This document shows positions 34,629-43,638 of a DNA stretch of 64,000 nucleotides, piece after piece. Location: positions 496,001 to 560,000 of the forward strand of contig NZ_CACSJJ010000001.1 of the NCBI RefSeq assembly GCF_902706295.1, read 5' to 3'. Position 1 is the stretch's first letter. Every line of letters begins with the position of its first letter. Below the pieces are notes generated by a model, which worked only from the letters and a program-made list of their open reading frames with translations, ran no database searches and had not been told where the DNA came from. This DNA is from Arthrobacter sp. 18067. Its GTDB lineage: Bacteria > Actinomycetota > Actinomycetes > Actinomycetales > Micrococcaceae. Both the position numbers and the translations under genes were made by a program.

Positions 34629-35762
34629 ATGGAACCGACTACACCTCATATCGGCACAATTCGTCTCGTGGACGCACTCCAGTGGAGGCTCGACAGGCAC
34701 GCACTGGTTGGCGCAGGTGCCACATCGGTTCCTGATGCGGTCGAACGCATGGTCGTAACGCGGGCCTGGCCATCGGAAGCGGCGGACCTGACAGTCGCTT
34801 TACGGCATCGCGACCCGAAGCGGGATGCCTTGAATCGGGCGCTGGAGTCCGGGGCCGTGGTGAGAAGCTACGCGTTTCGCGGCGGCTCCTTCATCTTTAC
34901 CCCTCCTACCGCAGCCGATCTGCTGATGACGCGTACCGCGACCCGGATATGGGAAACGAACCGGTGGCAGGAACAAGGCGGCTTTGCGATCAGCGATTGG
35001 CAGCCGTTACGCGAGGCAATGCGCGAAATCCTGGGAGATGGGCCAATGACCCGCTCGCAGATCAGCGAAAGACTCGACAGGATTCCCGGCTTACGGGATC
35101 TAGCGCAGGCGGCGTTGGGAGCGGGCGCTGACAGCCTGTACAAACCGCTGCATTGGTGGGGCGACATTTGCTTCGGCCCGACACGCGGCGCGGAAGCGAC
35201 ATTCCAGTTAGCCGGACCCGTGCAGGATGAGCCCGCCGACGCCGCCGTCGATGAAGCCGGCAGAAGGTCGATTCGCGCCTACCTGCACTCCTACGCGCCG
35301 GCCACCGTCGATAATCTCGCCTACTGGCTGACCCAAGGGCTCGGCGTGCCCCGACGCAGGCTCCTGTCGTGGATCGGGGACCTCGGTTCCGAGATCACAA
35401 CGATCGATGTTGATGGGGTGCCCTCACTGGCGCTAACAGAAGACGTGGCCTCCATCGCATCCGCCCGCTCGTCCGAAAGCCTTCGGCTCCTGCCAGCATT
35501 CGACCCCTGGTTCTTCGGACCCGGCACTGCAGACAATCGCCTCATCCCCACCGCCCAACGGGCCCTGGCGTCCAATAGCTACCCACTGGTCATCTCAAGG
35601 GGCAGTGCCGTAGCTACGTGGCGCGTGCGCGCCCAGACTGTCGTCGTCAAACCCTTCGCACCAAGCTCCCAGCTGCAGTTCCCGCTACTAGAAGACGAGG
35701 TCCAGCATCTCGCCCGGATCCTGGACAAAGATCTCGACGCAGTCCTCGACCCCCATGCATGA
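34629..35762 (+). CDS. Winged-helix DNA-binding domain protein (HTH_42 / AlkZ-like family)
   Basis: 377 aa from the ATG at 34629; the frame stays open back to 34347, but that part overlaps a pseudogene and lacks family similarity. A CAGAGGAGAC site lies upstream. The sequence pattern RLVDALQWRLDRHAL, LESGAVVRSYAFRGGSFIF, LHWWGDICFGP and LLPAFDPWFFG is typical of the HTH_42 winged-helix family. That family includes AlkZ/YcaQ DNA glycosylases that unhook DNA crosslinks, but many members are uncharacterised. I see no clear catalytic QxQ/QxD motif, so repair activity is uncertain. It stands alone, upstream of a glycosyltransferase gene. Confidence 0.8.
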   Translation: MEPTTPHIGTIRLVDALQWRLDRHALVGAGATSVPDAVERMVVTRAWPSEAADLTVALRHRDPKRDALNRALESGAVVRSYAFRGGSFIFTPPTAADLLMTRTATRIWETNRWQEQGGFAISDWQPLREAMREILGDGPMTRSQISERLDRIPGLRDLAQAALGAGADSLYKPLHWWGDICFGPTRGAEATFQLAGPVQDEPADAAVDEAGRRSIRAYLHSYAPATVDNLAYWLTQGLGVPRRRLLSWIGDLGSEITTIDVDGVPSLALTEDVASIASARSSESLRLLPAFDPWFFGPGTADNRLIPTAQRALASNSYPLVISRGSAVATWRVRAQTVVVKPFAPSSQLQFPLLEDEVQHLARILDKDLDAVLDPHA

Positions 35763-35864
35763 GACATCTCCGCAGACCGCAACAGCATGTTGTTGCCAGC
35801 ATTCCCATCCATGAAGGGGTGTAGGCCAACCCTCCACGGGAATGCAGCCTGCTAGCCTCACCTC

Positions 35865-37328
35865 ATGCGCACAACGTCGGCACGAGCCAAAGCCACCGCC
35901 AGCGGACAGCGCGTACTCATCCTGTCCGCAGGCGTGGGATCGGGGCATAACAGCGCTGCGGCGGCGGTGCAGCAAGCATGTGACGCACGCGATGACATCG
36001 CCGAGGTGCAGGTGCTTGACGTGTTGCAGGTGAGCAGCGTTCTGTACCGCGCGCTGCTGGGCAAGGGCTACTTCGTCCTCGTGGAGGATTTACCCTGGCT
36101 GGTCGAGTGGGGCTATGACATCAGCAACCCGCCGTTCCGGCGTCGTGGCCCGATCGACCCCTGGACGCGGGTGAACGCCGGCCCGGTTGTCAGTGCCATC
36201 AAGCGGTTCCGGCCCACCGCGATTGTCTGCACGCATTTCCTCCCGGCTCAGCTGTTGGCCTCACTGCTCCTTCGCGGCGTGGTCGATGCGAGGACAGCTG
36301 TGGTGACCACCGACTATGACTTTCAGGGCCTGTCGCTCTCTGGTGCGTTCCATAAGATCTTTGTGGCAAGGGAGGAGGGAAAGGTGGAGCTCATGGCGCT
36401 CGGCCTTCCCTCCGACCGTGTAGCTGCCACTGGAATCCCGATTAACAAACAGCTAAGTCCGGCGCCCGTACGCGATTCCAACAGGCCACCGATGCTGCTC
36501 ATCTCGGCAGGCGCGACCGGTGGCGACTACGCACTCTCGGTGGTGCGGCAGACGATGCATATGCGCTCGGCGTTCACGGCCACAGTCGTGTGCGGGCACA
36601 ACGATGCGCTCCGGCAGCGCATCGAGACGCTCGTCGCGCCGGCTGGCGACCGCTACAGCGTACTCGGATTCACGACAGACATGCCGCAACTACTGCAGCG
36701 GGCAGATTTGTTCGTGGGCAAGCCGGGCGGGCTGTCGGCGTCGGAGTGCATGGCTGCGGGGCTCCCCATGGTGCTTGTGAATCCGATCCCTGGTCAGGAG
36801 GTGCGCAACGGCGATTACCTCATGGAGCAAGGGGCGGCAGTCCGCTGCAACGCAGCGGCAACCATCGGCTGGAAAATCGATGGGGTGCTGCGCGAACCCG
36901 GCCGTTTACAGAAGATGCAGGCGGCGGCGCAAAGAACAAGTCGCCCCGATGCCGCGGCCGACGTACTCAGCGACCTGCTGGGCGGGCCGTCCCGTCCTCT
37001 GGTGGTAACGCGGGCGGCGCAAAGGACGATTCTTGCCGCCAGCGAGCAGCGCTTCGTCGCCACAGACCTTACGGGGCCTTCCTCATTGATCCGCTTGGTT
37101 GACCAGGCTTCGGGCAGCACGGTTGCACTGTTGCAAGAGGAGGAGTTGGCGGATCTGCAGAAGCGGTACACGACCCCGGACGGAGACTTGGTGCTGCGCC
37201 CAGGCCGGGCGTCCCTGCTTCTCCACTGGGAGGAACGTCGGCTGCTGCGCGCTATGCTGCGGGGCGACGACGAGCTGCGTGTCCGTGTCGAAGGGCCGTT
37301 GGCGACGTTCCGCGATCTTCCCGGATAA
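35865..37328 (+). CDS. MGDG synthase-like glycosyltransferase (GT28, UgtP/processive diacylglycerol type)
   Basis: 487 aa. N-terminal acceptor domain begins RVLILSAGVGSGHNSAAAAV, the hallmark GxGHxxAA motif of MGDG synthase/UgtP enzymes, followed by VVTTDYDFQGL and IFVAREEGK. The C-terminal GT-B domain has LLISAGATGGD and nucleotide-sugar contacts in DLFVGKPGGLSASECMAAGL and PIPGQE. Such enzymes move glucose or galactose from UDP-sugar to diacylglycerol at the membrane. About 110 residues after the GT-B fold (from about 375) form an extra domain I do not recognise. It faces a GH3 glucosidase gene tail-to-tail (59 bp gap), a possible glycoside make/break pair. Confidence 0.85.
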   Translation: MRTTSARAKATASGQRVLILSAGVGSGHNSAAAAVQQACDARDDIAEVQVLDVLQVSSVLYRALLGKGYFVLVEDLPWLVEWGYDISNPPFRRRGPIDPWTRVNAGPVVSAIKRFRPTAIVCTHFLPAQLLASLLLRGVVDARTAVVTTDYDFQGLSLSGAFHKIFVAREEGKVELMALGLPSDRVAATGIPINKQLSPAPVRDSNRPPMLLISAGATGGDYALSVVRQTMHMRSAFTATVVCGHNDALRQRIETLVAPAGDRYSVLGFTTDMPQLLQRADLFVGKPGGLSASECMAAGLPMVLVNPIPGQEVRNGDYLMEQGAAVRCNAAATIGWKIDGVLREPGRLQKMQAAAQRTSRPDAAADVLSDLLGGPSRPLVVTRAAQRTILAASEQRFVATDLTGPSSLIRLVDQASGSTVALLQEEELADLQKRYTTPDGDLVLRPGRASLLLHWEERRLLRAMLRGDDELRVRVEGPLATFRDLPG

Positions 37329-37387
37329 TTGGCGGAACCCTTGACTACATCAGGCCGGCTTGCCGTCTGAAATACCGTCCTGGTCAA

Positions 37388-39622
37388 TCAGCCCTCCGTA
37401 CGTCGCAAGCGGACGGCGTTCTCCCAGCTTTCCGGGCTGTGTTGGCTCGCTTGCAGGGCCCACTCCCCCGAGCGGGGAGACCAGCGCCGTGTGGTCGAAT
37501 CGCGCCGCAGGGTGGGGCCCGCATCCAAAACGACCCGCACTGTGGTCTCCGCGCCAGGCTCCAGGGTCACCTTCCGGAAGCCCAGGAGCTGAGCCACAGG
37601 TCTGCGGAGGGACACATCTGCCGCGTAGACCTGAACGACTGTGGAGCCATTGCGGTCGCCCTTGTTTGCTATGAGCACGTCGGCATGGCCACCTGTGTTG
37701 TCGAACGTGTGGCCGAGCAGCCGGTGCTCGATCCTTGTATAGCCCAGGCCAAAACCGAACGGGAAGGCTGGCCTATGCCCCTCGCCGTCGAGCAGGCGCT
37801 GACCCCATTGGTCGTCATAGACAACGGACTTTGCCGCAGAGTCAAAGAATGGCAGATGCGCTGCCTCCGTTGGCAGCACGAAGGGCAGACGACCTCCGGG
37901 CTCCTCATTGCCGGTCAGCACGCTCGCCAGCGCGCGGCCGCCTTCCATCCCGCCATACCAGGCGAGGAGGAGCGCGGGCACGCGGTCTCGCCATGTTTCG
38001 GTGAGGATCGCACTGCCGCTGACAAGCACGACGACGGTCCGAGGGTTCGCGGTGGCGACCACCTGGATAAGCCGCTCGTCAGAGGGGCGGAGGTTGAGCG
38101 AGCTGCGGTCGCCGCCCCGGACGAATCGGGAGGCCAAGTGTGCGAGTCCGATGAGCACCCGGCGGAGGGGCCCTGAGCCGAATTCCCTACCGAGCACGCC
38201 CACGTCAACACCTCCGGTGACAACGGATTCGCCCTCGTCGTGTTGGTCCAGGCCTACGACGACGATCGCCGTCTCCGCCGCGGCCGCCAACGAGGCCGCG
38301 CGGCGTTCGTCCCGACCGTTCGTCGTGGTGATCCTGACCCCCGGAAGCGCCTCACGCAGGCCCTGCAGCGGCGAGACAGTGGAGGGGGGCCGTACGCGGG
38401 AGGAGCCGTGATCGCCGAGGTTCGCTTGTGCCGCGAGTCGTCCGATCACGGCGAGATGCCGGGTAGCGGGAGCCAACGGCAGCAGCGGCGCCGCGCCGAC
38501 GGCTTCATTCTTCAGCAGGACGATAGAGTCCGTCGCGACCTCGTGGGCGAGCGCCCGATGGGCCGGAGAGGCAATGACGGCGCGGGAAGGGACCGCCGAG
38601 TCCCGGGTCGCGGCGTGCTGCACGCACGTGCGCAGAATGCGGCGTGCGGACTGCAGCACGGTGGAACGGGCCAAGTCACCGAGGCGCAGTGCGGCCGGCA
38701 GCGCGCGGGCGCGCAGCAACCGGAGCGGCATCTCCACATCCATTCCCGCCTCGAGGCTGACGACCGCGTCGTGCGTCCCGAACACCCAGTCGCTCGTCAC
38801 GAATCCGGAGAAGCCCCACTCGTGCCTCAATACGTCCGTGAGCAGGGCTCGATTGACATCCATGTACTCGCCTCGCACACGGTTGTAGGAACTCATCACG
38901 GAGTCTGCACCGGCGTCAACGACCGCTTTGAAGTGCGGGAGATAGACCTCGTGCAAAGAGTGTTCGTCCACCGCCACGTCCACCTCAAAGCGCTCGTTCT
39001 CCATCGAGTTGAGCGCAAAGTGCTTCACGCACGCCATGGTATTCACACGCACACCTCGGGTGAGGGCCGATCCCATACGGGCAGTGAGCACCGGATCCTC
39101 CCCGTAGCACTCCTGCGCCCGTCCCCACGCTGGGTGGCGAAGCAGGTTCACGCAGACCGAGGCCGAGTAGTTCGCTCCCCGCGCCCTGGTTTCCAGACCG
39201 ATCGCGACCCCGACGCGTTCTTCCAGCAATGGATCCCAGGTCGCTGCCCGCGCAATTGTCACCGGGAAAGCCGTAGAGGCGCCGATCACTACACCGCGGC
39301 CACCGTCGCTGAACCGAATGCCCGGTATACCGAGCCGCGAGACCGCCCCGGCCACGAACGGCACCCTGTCCAGCAGTATCGGGATGAACGGGAGCACCAA
39401 TCTGGGCGAGTCGCCGTCGAGCAGCCCGAGGATCTCCCCATCCGTCATCATAGTGATCAGCTGGCTCGCCGCTTCATCCGCGGTGAACTCACCCGTCCGG
39501 ACTGCCCGGACGGCATCCTCGTAGGCGCTGCTCTCTGCCGGCATCGTATCCGTCGAAGCCAGCCCTCGCGTTCGCGCTTCCCGCGCCAATCTCCATACAC
39601 TGACGCCGGCAATAGTCTTCAT
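37388..39622 (-). CDS. GH3 beta-glucosidase-type glycoside hydrolase
   Basis: 744 aa, no signal peptide. N-terminal TIM-barrel: ATWDPLLEERVGVAIGLE, GAN at 149-151, KHF at 200-202 and the nucleophile motif SDW with D278. The second alpha/beta domain starts SIVLLKNE, with WYGGMEGGRALA and GRLPF. The C-terminal fibronectin-III-like domain has GFGLGYT and the VVQVYAADVSLRRPVAQLLG stretch. An internal region around 430-480 is rich in serine and charged residues (VTGGVDVGVLGREFGSGPLR). It hydrolyses beta-glucosides or related sugars; the cytoplasmic location suggests imported or endogenous glycosides. The start is taken at the ATG at 39622; an in-frame ATG at residue 27 is possible. Confidence 0.88.
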   Translation of the reverse strand: MKTIAGVSVWRLAREARTRGLASTDTMPAESSAYEDAVRAVRTGEFTADEAASQLITMMTDGEILGLLDGDSPRLVLPFIPILLDRVPFVAGAVSRLGIPGIRFSDGGRGVVIGASTAFPVTIARAATWDPLLEERVGVAIGLETRARGANYSASVCVNLLRHPAWGRAQECYGEDPVLTARMGSALTRGVRVNTMACVKHFALNSMENERFEVDVAVDEHSLHEVYLPHFKAVVDAGADSVMSSYNRVRGEYMDVNRALLTDVLRHEWGFSGFVTSDWVFGTHDAVVSLEAGMDVEMPLRLLRARALPAALRLGDLARSTVLQSARRILRTCVQHAATRDSAVPSRAVIASPAHRALAHEVATDSIVLLKNEAVGAAPLLPLAPATRHLAVIGRLAAQANLGDHGSSRVRPPSTVSPLQGLREALPGVRITTTNGRDERRAASLAAAAETAIVVVGLDQHDEGESVVTGGVDVGVLGREFGSGPLRRVLIGLAHLASRFVRGGDRSSLNLRPSDERLIQVVATANPRTVVVLVSGSAILTETWRDRVPALLLAWYGGMEGGRALASVLTGNEEPGGRLPFVLPTEAAHLPFFDSAAKSVVYDDQWGQRLLDGEGHRPAFPFGFGLGYTRIEHRLLGHTFDNTGGHADVLIANKGDRNGSTVVQVYAADVSLRRPVAQLLGFRKVTLEPGAETTVRVVLDAGPTLRRDSTTRRWSPRSGEWALQASQHSPESWENAVRLRRTEG

Positions 39623-39809
39623 GCCTAAGTCTGCACCCTGTTAGTGCGCGTAGTGGGCGTGACCGTTACGCCCCCGTGCCGGTCGTGAACTCGTCGGCAA
39701 GTCCGGCCCCGGGCACCGCCAGACGGCGTACGAACGCTGGAAGGACACCACGGATCTCGTTCTGACCCACCCGCATCCAGACCATGTCCACGGGTTGGCG
39801 GTGGTGGCA

Positions 39810-40376
39810 TCAAAAGCGCCTGATGCCGCCACCCAGCAGCCTGGCCACCAGCCGGTCTCCGTAACCAGAAGCGGGCCGCTCCTTGGTGAAGAGGATCCGA
39901 TACAGGATGGGTGCCGCGACGTGGTCGATGATCTCGCTAACCGGCGGGGCGGTTTCATTCGGGAATCGGGCGAGGATCTGGGTGATGGCGTCCATGGCGT
40001 ACTTCGCGCAGATTCCCGTGTTCTCCCCGCTGCTGTCGCCTGCCAGCACGTCCGCGACGTAGGACCTGCCCGGCCCTGAGCCCATTTCTTCGAGGAAGTG
40101 CTCGGCCCAAAGGCTGAGATCGCCGGCCAGTGAGCCGGTTTCCACTGGCGGTTCCGTTTCGCGGAAACGGTCAGCGGCGACATCCGACAGGAGGGCTGCC
40201 AGATCGCCCCAGCGGCGGTAGACCGTGGTCGGATTCACCCCGGCGAGTGTCGCAATCATGGGGACACTGAGGTCGTCCCGGCTTGTTGTCAGGAGCAGTT
40301 CCTTGGTCGCCTCGTGCACGGCTTGTTGAATGCGGGCACTTCGGCCGCCGGGCCTGGATCCAGTGAGGGGCGTCAT
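39810..40376 (-). CDS. TetR-family transcriptional regulator
   Basis: 188 aa. The N-terminal HTH is RIQQAVHEATKELLLTTSRD, DLSVPMIATLAGVNPTTVYR and RWGDLAALLSDVA, followed by a TetR_C_11-like ligand domain (EHFLEEMGSGPGRSYVADVL, DHVAAPILYRILFTKE). Divergent from the MFS/amidase genes with 92 bp between starts. That interval contains two inverted repeats built from AAAGCA/TGCTTT half-sites, so it probably represses the exporter and itself. The 39623-39809 gap carries no gene I trust. Confidence 0.88.
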   Translation of the reverse strand: MTPLTGSRPGGRSARIQQAVHEATKELLLTTSRDDLSVPMIATLAGVNPTTVYRRWGDLAALLSDVAADRFRETEPPVETGSLAGDLSLWAEHFLEEMGSGPGRSYVADVLAGDSSGENTGICAKYAMDAITQILARFPNETAPPVSEIIDHVAAPILYRILFTKERPASGYGDRLVARLLGGGIRRF

Positions 40377-40387
40377 GGATCAAGTCT

Positions 40388-40462
40388 AAAGCAGAAATAT
40401 TGCTTTTGCGGGAACCTGGGCATACTCTGAGCTAAACGCAAGTTATTTGCTTTACGAAAGCA
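40388..40462. promoter_or_regulatory. Two TetR-type inverted repeats in the divergent tetR/MFS promoter
   Basis: AAAGCA-N7-TGCTTT at 40388-40406 and TGCTTT-ACG-AAAGCA at 40448-40462 use the same 6-bp half-sites in opposite layouts. Between them AACGCAAGTTATTTGC (40436-40450) offers another GCAA/TTGC pairing. They lie between the tetR start (40376) and the MFS start (40469), the second just before the MFS ribosome site. Binding by the adjacent TetR protein is inferred. Confidence 0.6.
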
Positions 40463-40468
40463 GGAACT

Positions 40469-41884
40469 ATGACCACGGAAACCTCAGCCGCCCCGTTACC
40501 GGTGAGGGCCACCCACCGAATGGGGCCCCGTTCAGCCTTCGCGCTGCAGGCCGCGATATCGATTGCCTTCCTTGCCGCCTCCAGCGCGCCAACGCCCCTT
40601 TACGCGATGTACCAGTCATCGATGCAGCTTTCGAAGCTCCTGATCACCGTCATCTTCGCGGCCTATTCGATCGCGCTCCTCGTCGCGCTTCTCGTCGTCG
40701 GCGCCTTGTCCGACTACGTGGGCCGGCGCACGGTCATCATTGCCGCACTGATTCTGGAACTCGCTGCGATGATCGTCTTCGCCGTCGCGGGCAGCTCCAC
40801 GGAACTCATTGCGGCCCGGGCCCTCCAAGGCCTGGCCACCGGCGCCGCAACGGCCGCCCTGGCAGCCGGCCTCACCGACCTCTTCCCAGCCAAAGCCCCC
40901 GTCATGAACAGCGTCGCACCCATCCTGGGAATGGCCGCCGGCGCCCTCGGATCAGCGGCCCTCACCACCGTGTCCACGTTCCCGACCATCGAGGTCTTCA
41001 TCGTCCTCGCGGTGCTGTTCGCCGTTCTGCTGATCGCAGCCTTCCGGCTACCCGAAACCGCCGCCAGGAAGCCCGGCGCCTTGACGTCCCTGGCAATCCG
41101 GCTGACCGTCCCCGAAGCTGCCCGCGGCCCCCTCCTTACCGCGGCACCCATGCTGGTTGCCATCTGGGCCATCGGTGGTTTCGTCCTTTCCTTGGGCCCC
41201 GCCCTGGTCCGCGCCGAAACCGGCTCCGACTCGCCCCTGGTGGGCGGGTGGTTCGTCTTCGCCTTGACCATCTCAGGAGCCATAGCCGTCGTGGTGATGC
41301 GCTCCGTGGCCCCGTTGAAGGCGTTCGTCATCGGCGGCACCGCACTCGCAACCGGCGTCGGAGTTCTTCTTCTCGGTGTTCTCAGCCATCAAAGCGTCCT
41401 GTTGTTCATCGGAGCCGCTATCGCCGGGGTGGGCTTCGGTGGCGGATTCCAAGGCGCCATGCGGACCATTATGCCCACGGCAGCACCGGGCGAACGTGCT
41501 TCCCCGCTTGCCACCGTCTATGTCATCAGTTACCTCGCAACAAGCGTGCCGGCCATCGGCGCCGGAATGTTGGCCTCCTCATGGGGAATGACGGCAACGG
41601 CCATCACCATAGGAAGTGCTGTAATCGCCCTTGCCCTCGTGGCACTGGCATCCGTGCTCATGCGGCCCCGGACCGCGCCGCTTCCCGCCCCGTCCACGGC
41701 CTACAGCACAGCCGATATCCGACGTCACGACGATCGGACAGCACTGGGATCCCCCGCTCACCGCCATGCAGCCATTGCGGCCACAGCCACGCACATCACC
41801 ACCGTGATCGGCACCTTGCGGGACCTCGACCTCAGCGACACTCCCCCGTCGCCTACACCCATCACCCTGGAGAACGTCCGATGA
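40469..41884 (+). CDS. MFS transporter
   Basis: 471 aa with about twelve hydrophobic helices. MFS signature between helices 2 and 3: VVGALSDYVGRRTVI. It begins SAFALQAAISIAFLAASSAP; helix content is typical of drug or small-molecule exporters under TetR control. A polar C-terminal tail of about 65 residues (from PRTAPLPAPSTAYSTADIRR) is unusually long. The stop overlaps the amidase start by 4 bp, so transport and amide hydrolysis are coupled: either uptake of an amide substrate or export linked to detoxification. Direction and substrate are unknown. Confidence 0.88.
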   Translation: MTTETSAAPLPVRATHRMGPRSAFALQAAISIAFLAASSAPTPLYAMYQSSMQLSKLLITVIFAAYSIALLVALLVVGALSDYVGRRTVIIAALILELAAMIVFAVAGSSTELIAARALQGLATGAATAALAAGLTDLFPAKAPVMNSVAPILGMAAGALGSAALTTVSTFPTIEVFIVLAVLFAVLLIAAFRLPETAARKPGALTSLAIRLTVPEAARGPLLTAAPMLVAIWAIGGFVLSLGPALVRAETGSDSPLVGGWFVFALTISGAIAVVVMRSVAPLKAFVIGGTALATGVGVLLLGVLSHQSVLLFIGAAIAGVGFGGGFQGAMRTIMPTAAPGERASPLATVYVISYLATSVPAIGAGMLASSWGMTATAITIGSAVIALALVALASVLMRPRTAPLPAPSTAYSTADIRRHDDRTALGSPAHRHAAIAATATHITTVIGTLRDLDLSDTPPSPTPITLENVR

Positions 41885-43245
41885 GTATCCTCGCTCCCGC
41901 TTCGTCCGCGTCCATTACTTCCATCCAGCAGGGCTTCGAGTCCGGCCAAAGCACTCCCCAGGACCTGCTCGAGACCTACATCGAACAGATCGCCTCCCGC
42001 GAACCTGACGTGTCCGCGTTTTCGAGCCTCGAACTCGAACAAGCACGCACCCAGGCTTCCCGGGCCACGCAGGAAATCATCAACGGCCGAAGCCGAGGAC
42101 CGCTTCATGGCGTTCCCCTGGGCATCAAAGACATGATCGACGTCGCCGGAATGGAAACCACTGCCAGTTCGAAGGTCCGGCGCGGTCGCGTCGCAGCCAC
42201 AGACGCACCAGTCACTGCGTCCCTACGCGCAGCCGGCGCAGTCATTCTGGGCAAAACACACACCCACGAATTCGCCTACGGACTGACGACACCTTCAACC
42301 CGCAACCCCCACGATCTCCAGCGAGTAGCGGGAGGCTCCAGCGGCGGCTCGGCGGCCGCCCTTGCCAGCCACATGATCGCCGGAGCACTCGGAACCGATA
42401 CGGGAGGTTCCATCCGCGTCCCGGCGTCGCTGACCGGCGTCGTAGGCCTTAAGCCGTCCTTCGGCCTGGTCCCCCGAACCGGTGTCATCCCACTGGCGTG
42501 GTCGCTGGACCATGTCGGTCCGCTCGCACACACTGTTCCCGACGCCGCGATCCTCCTCAACGCGATGGCGGGGTTTGACCCCCTGGATCCTGGAAGTGCC
42601 CGCCGGGAACCCGTGGACTACACAGCCGGTCTGCACCGCGACCTTGCAGGGGTTCGGATCGGGGTTCCGAGGAACTTCTTCTTCGACCACGTCGCCCAGG
42701 ACGTCGAATCGGGTGTCCGCGCTGCCATCGACACCCTGGCTACACACGGCGCGTCCCTGATCCCCGTGGACGTGCCCTCCACGGAACTGTTTCACCCCGT
42801 GCAGTGGGGACTCATGGTCTCTGAAGCCAGCGCTTATCACGCACGGGACCTGAGATCAGACGCGGACCTCTACGGAGACGACGTCAGAATCCTCCTCGAA
42901 GCCGGAGACCATATGCTGGCCACCGACTACATCAACGCCCTGCGCGCACGGACCAAAATCATCAGCGAATGGAATACCCTGTTCGGCACCATCGATCTGC
43001 TGGCCACCCCCAGTACGCCACAAACGGCAGCCCTCGCCGACCAAGACAAGTTCGAATGGAGCGATGGCACCACGGAAACAGTCTCAGACGCCTACGTGCG
43101 CCTCGCTGCTCCCGCCAACCTGACAGGGCGACCGGCCATCTCCGTACCAGCAGGCCTTGACCGCACCGGCCTCCCGGTCGGATTCCAGCTCATCGGCCAA
43201 CCGTTCCAGGAAGACCTGCTGCTCCGCGCGGCAAACAAAATCTGA
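41881..43245 (+). CDS. Amidase (amidase-signature family)
   Basis: 454 aa. The Ser-cisSer-Lys triad is visible: K83 (GIKDMI), S153 in GGSSGGSAAA and nucleophile S177 in GTDTGGSIRVP. This family hydrolyses amides, including aryl- and nitrile-derived amides and allophanate. The C-terminus stops abruptly at LLRAANKI, where related enzymes usually continue for another 10-20 residues. The stop codon falls exactly where a partial copy of the dispersed repeat begins (43246), so the 3' end may have been replaced by rearrangement. Catalytic residues are unaffected. Translationally coupled to the MFS gene. Confidence 0.88.
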   Translation: MSILAPASSASITSIQQGFESGQSTPQDLLETYIEQIASREPDVSAFSSLELEQARTQASRATQEIINGRSRGPLHGVPLGIKDMIDVAGMETTASSKVRRGRVAATDAPVTASLRAAGAVILGKTHTHEFAYGLTTPSTRNPHDLQRVAGGSSGGSAAALASHMIAGALGTDTGGSIRVPASLTGVVGLKPSFGLVPRTGVIPLAWSLDHVGPLAHTVPDAAILLNAMAGFDPLDPGSARREPVDYTAGLHRDLAGVRIGVPRNFFFDHVAQDVESGVRAAIDTLATHGASLIPVDVPSTELFHPVQWGLMVSEASAYHARDLRSDADLYGDDVRILLEAGDHMLATDYINALRARTKIISEWNTLFGTIDLLATPSTPQTAALADQDKFEWSDGTTETVSDAYVRLAAPANLTGRPAISVPAGLDRTGLPVGFQLIGQPFQEDLLLRAANKI

Positions 43246-43405
43246 TCCAGGGTCACGTTGCGCCCAGTCCTCCTACCCGTGAAGAGGTGCAAGCCAACCA
43301 CCACCTACCGCATGAACGAAGAGAGGAACACATAAGCCCAGTACAGGGCAAGCGGAGGGCCGACCGGCCACGACTTTGATCCCGCTCCCGCCAGGTTTAT
43401 CCGCC
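43246..43405. repeat. Partial copy of the dispersed composite repeat (middle part)
   Basis: Aligns by eye with 54936-55075. Shared blocks include TGAAGAGGTG, CACCTACCG/GACCTACCG, GAAGAGAGGA/CAAGAGAGGA and GCAAGCGGAGGGCC followed by CCACGAC and CCCGCTCCC. The first 30 bases also match the end of the copy at 11494-11680 (CGTTGC-CCCAGTCC-CCTACC). It abuts the amidase stop codon. The remaining 43406-43638 shows no gene or structure I can name. Confidence 0.7.
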
Positions 43406-43638
43406 CAAGACCGCGCCGGTCAGCGAAGCGCATCGGAGAGCTGCCACCGAGCCGACATAGACTATCGAGGCCCCTGACGACATTAATGGGACGCAGGCCT
43501 GCATGCCCGGCAAGGCCCCTGTCACGTTAACTTCCGATGCCGCTGCGAGCTCTGCTGGGGTGGCCTCAAGGAGACGGCTGCGGCGGGTGATGCCGGCGTT
43601 CTATCACTGCAGTGTTGTCCTTCGTTGTCCGAGAAGTG

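Noticed and set aside
35812-35835. Short match (ATGAAGGGGTGTAGGCCAAC) to the middle part of the composite repeat
   Set aside because: About 20 bp with mismatches; too short to call a repeat copy with confidence.
39641-39835. Plus-strand peptide TDLVLTHPHPDHVHGLAVVA resembling a metallo-beta-lactamase-fold motif
   Set aside because: Too short, no supporting flanking similarity, and it overlaps the end of the TetR gene. May be a chance match or a tiny remnant.
40447-43245. A 932-codon open frame covering both the MFS and amidase genes
   Set aside because: The first 478 codons are an arginine/proline-rich shadow of the MFS gene in another frame. Only the part from 41881 has amidase motifs and a coupled ATGA start.
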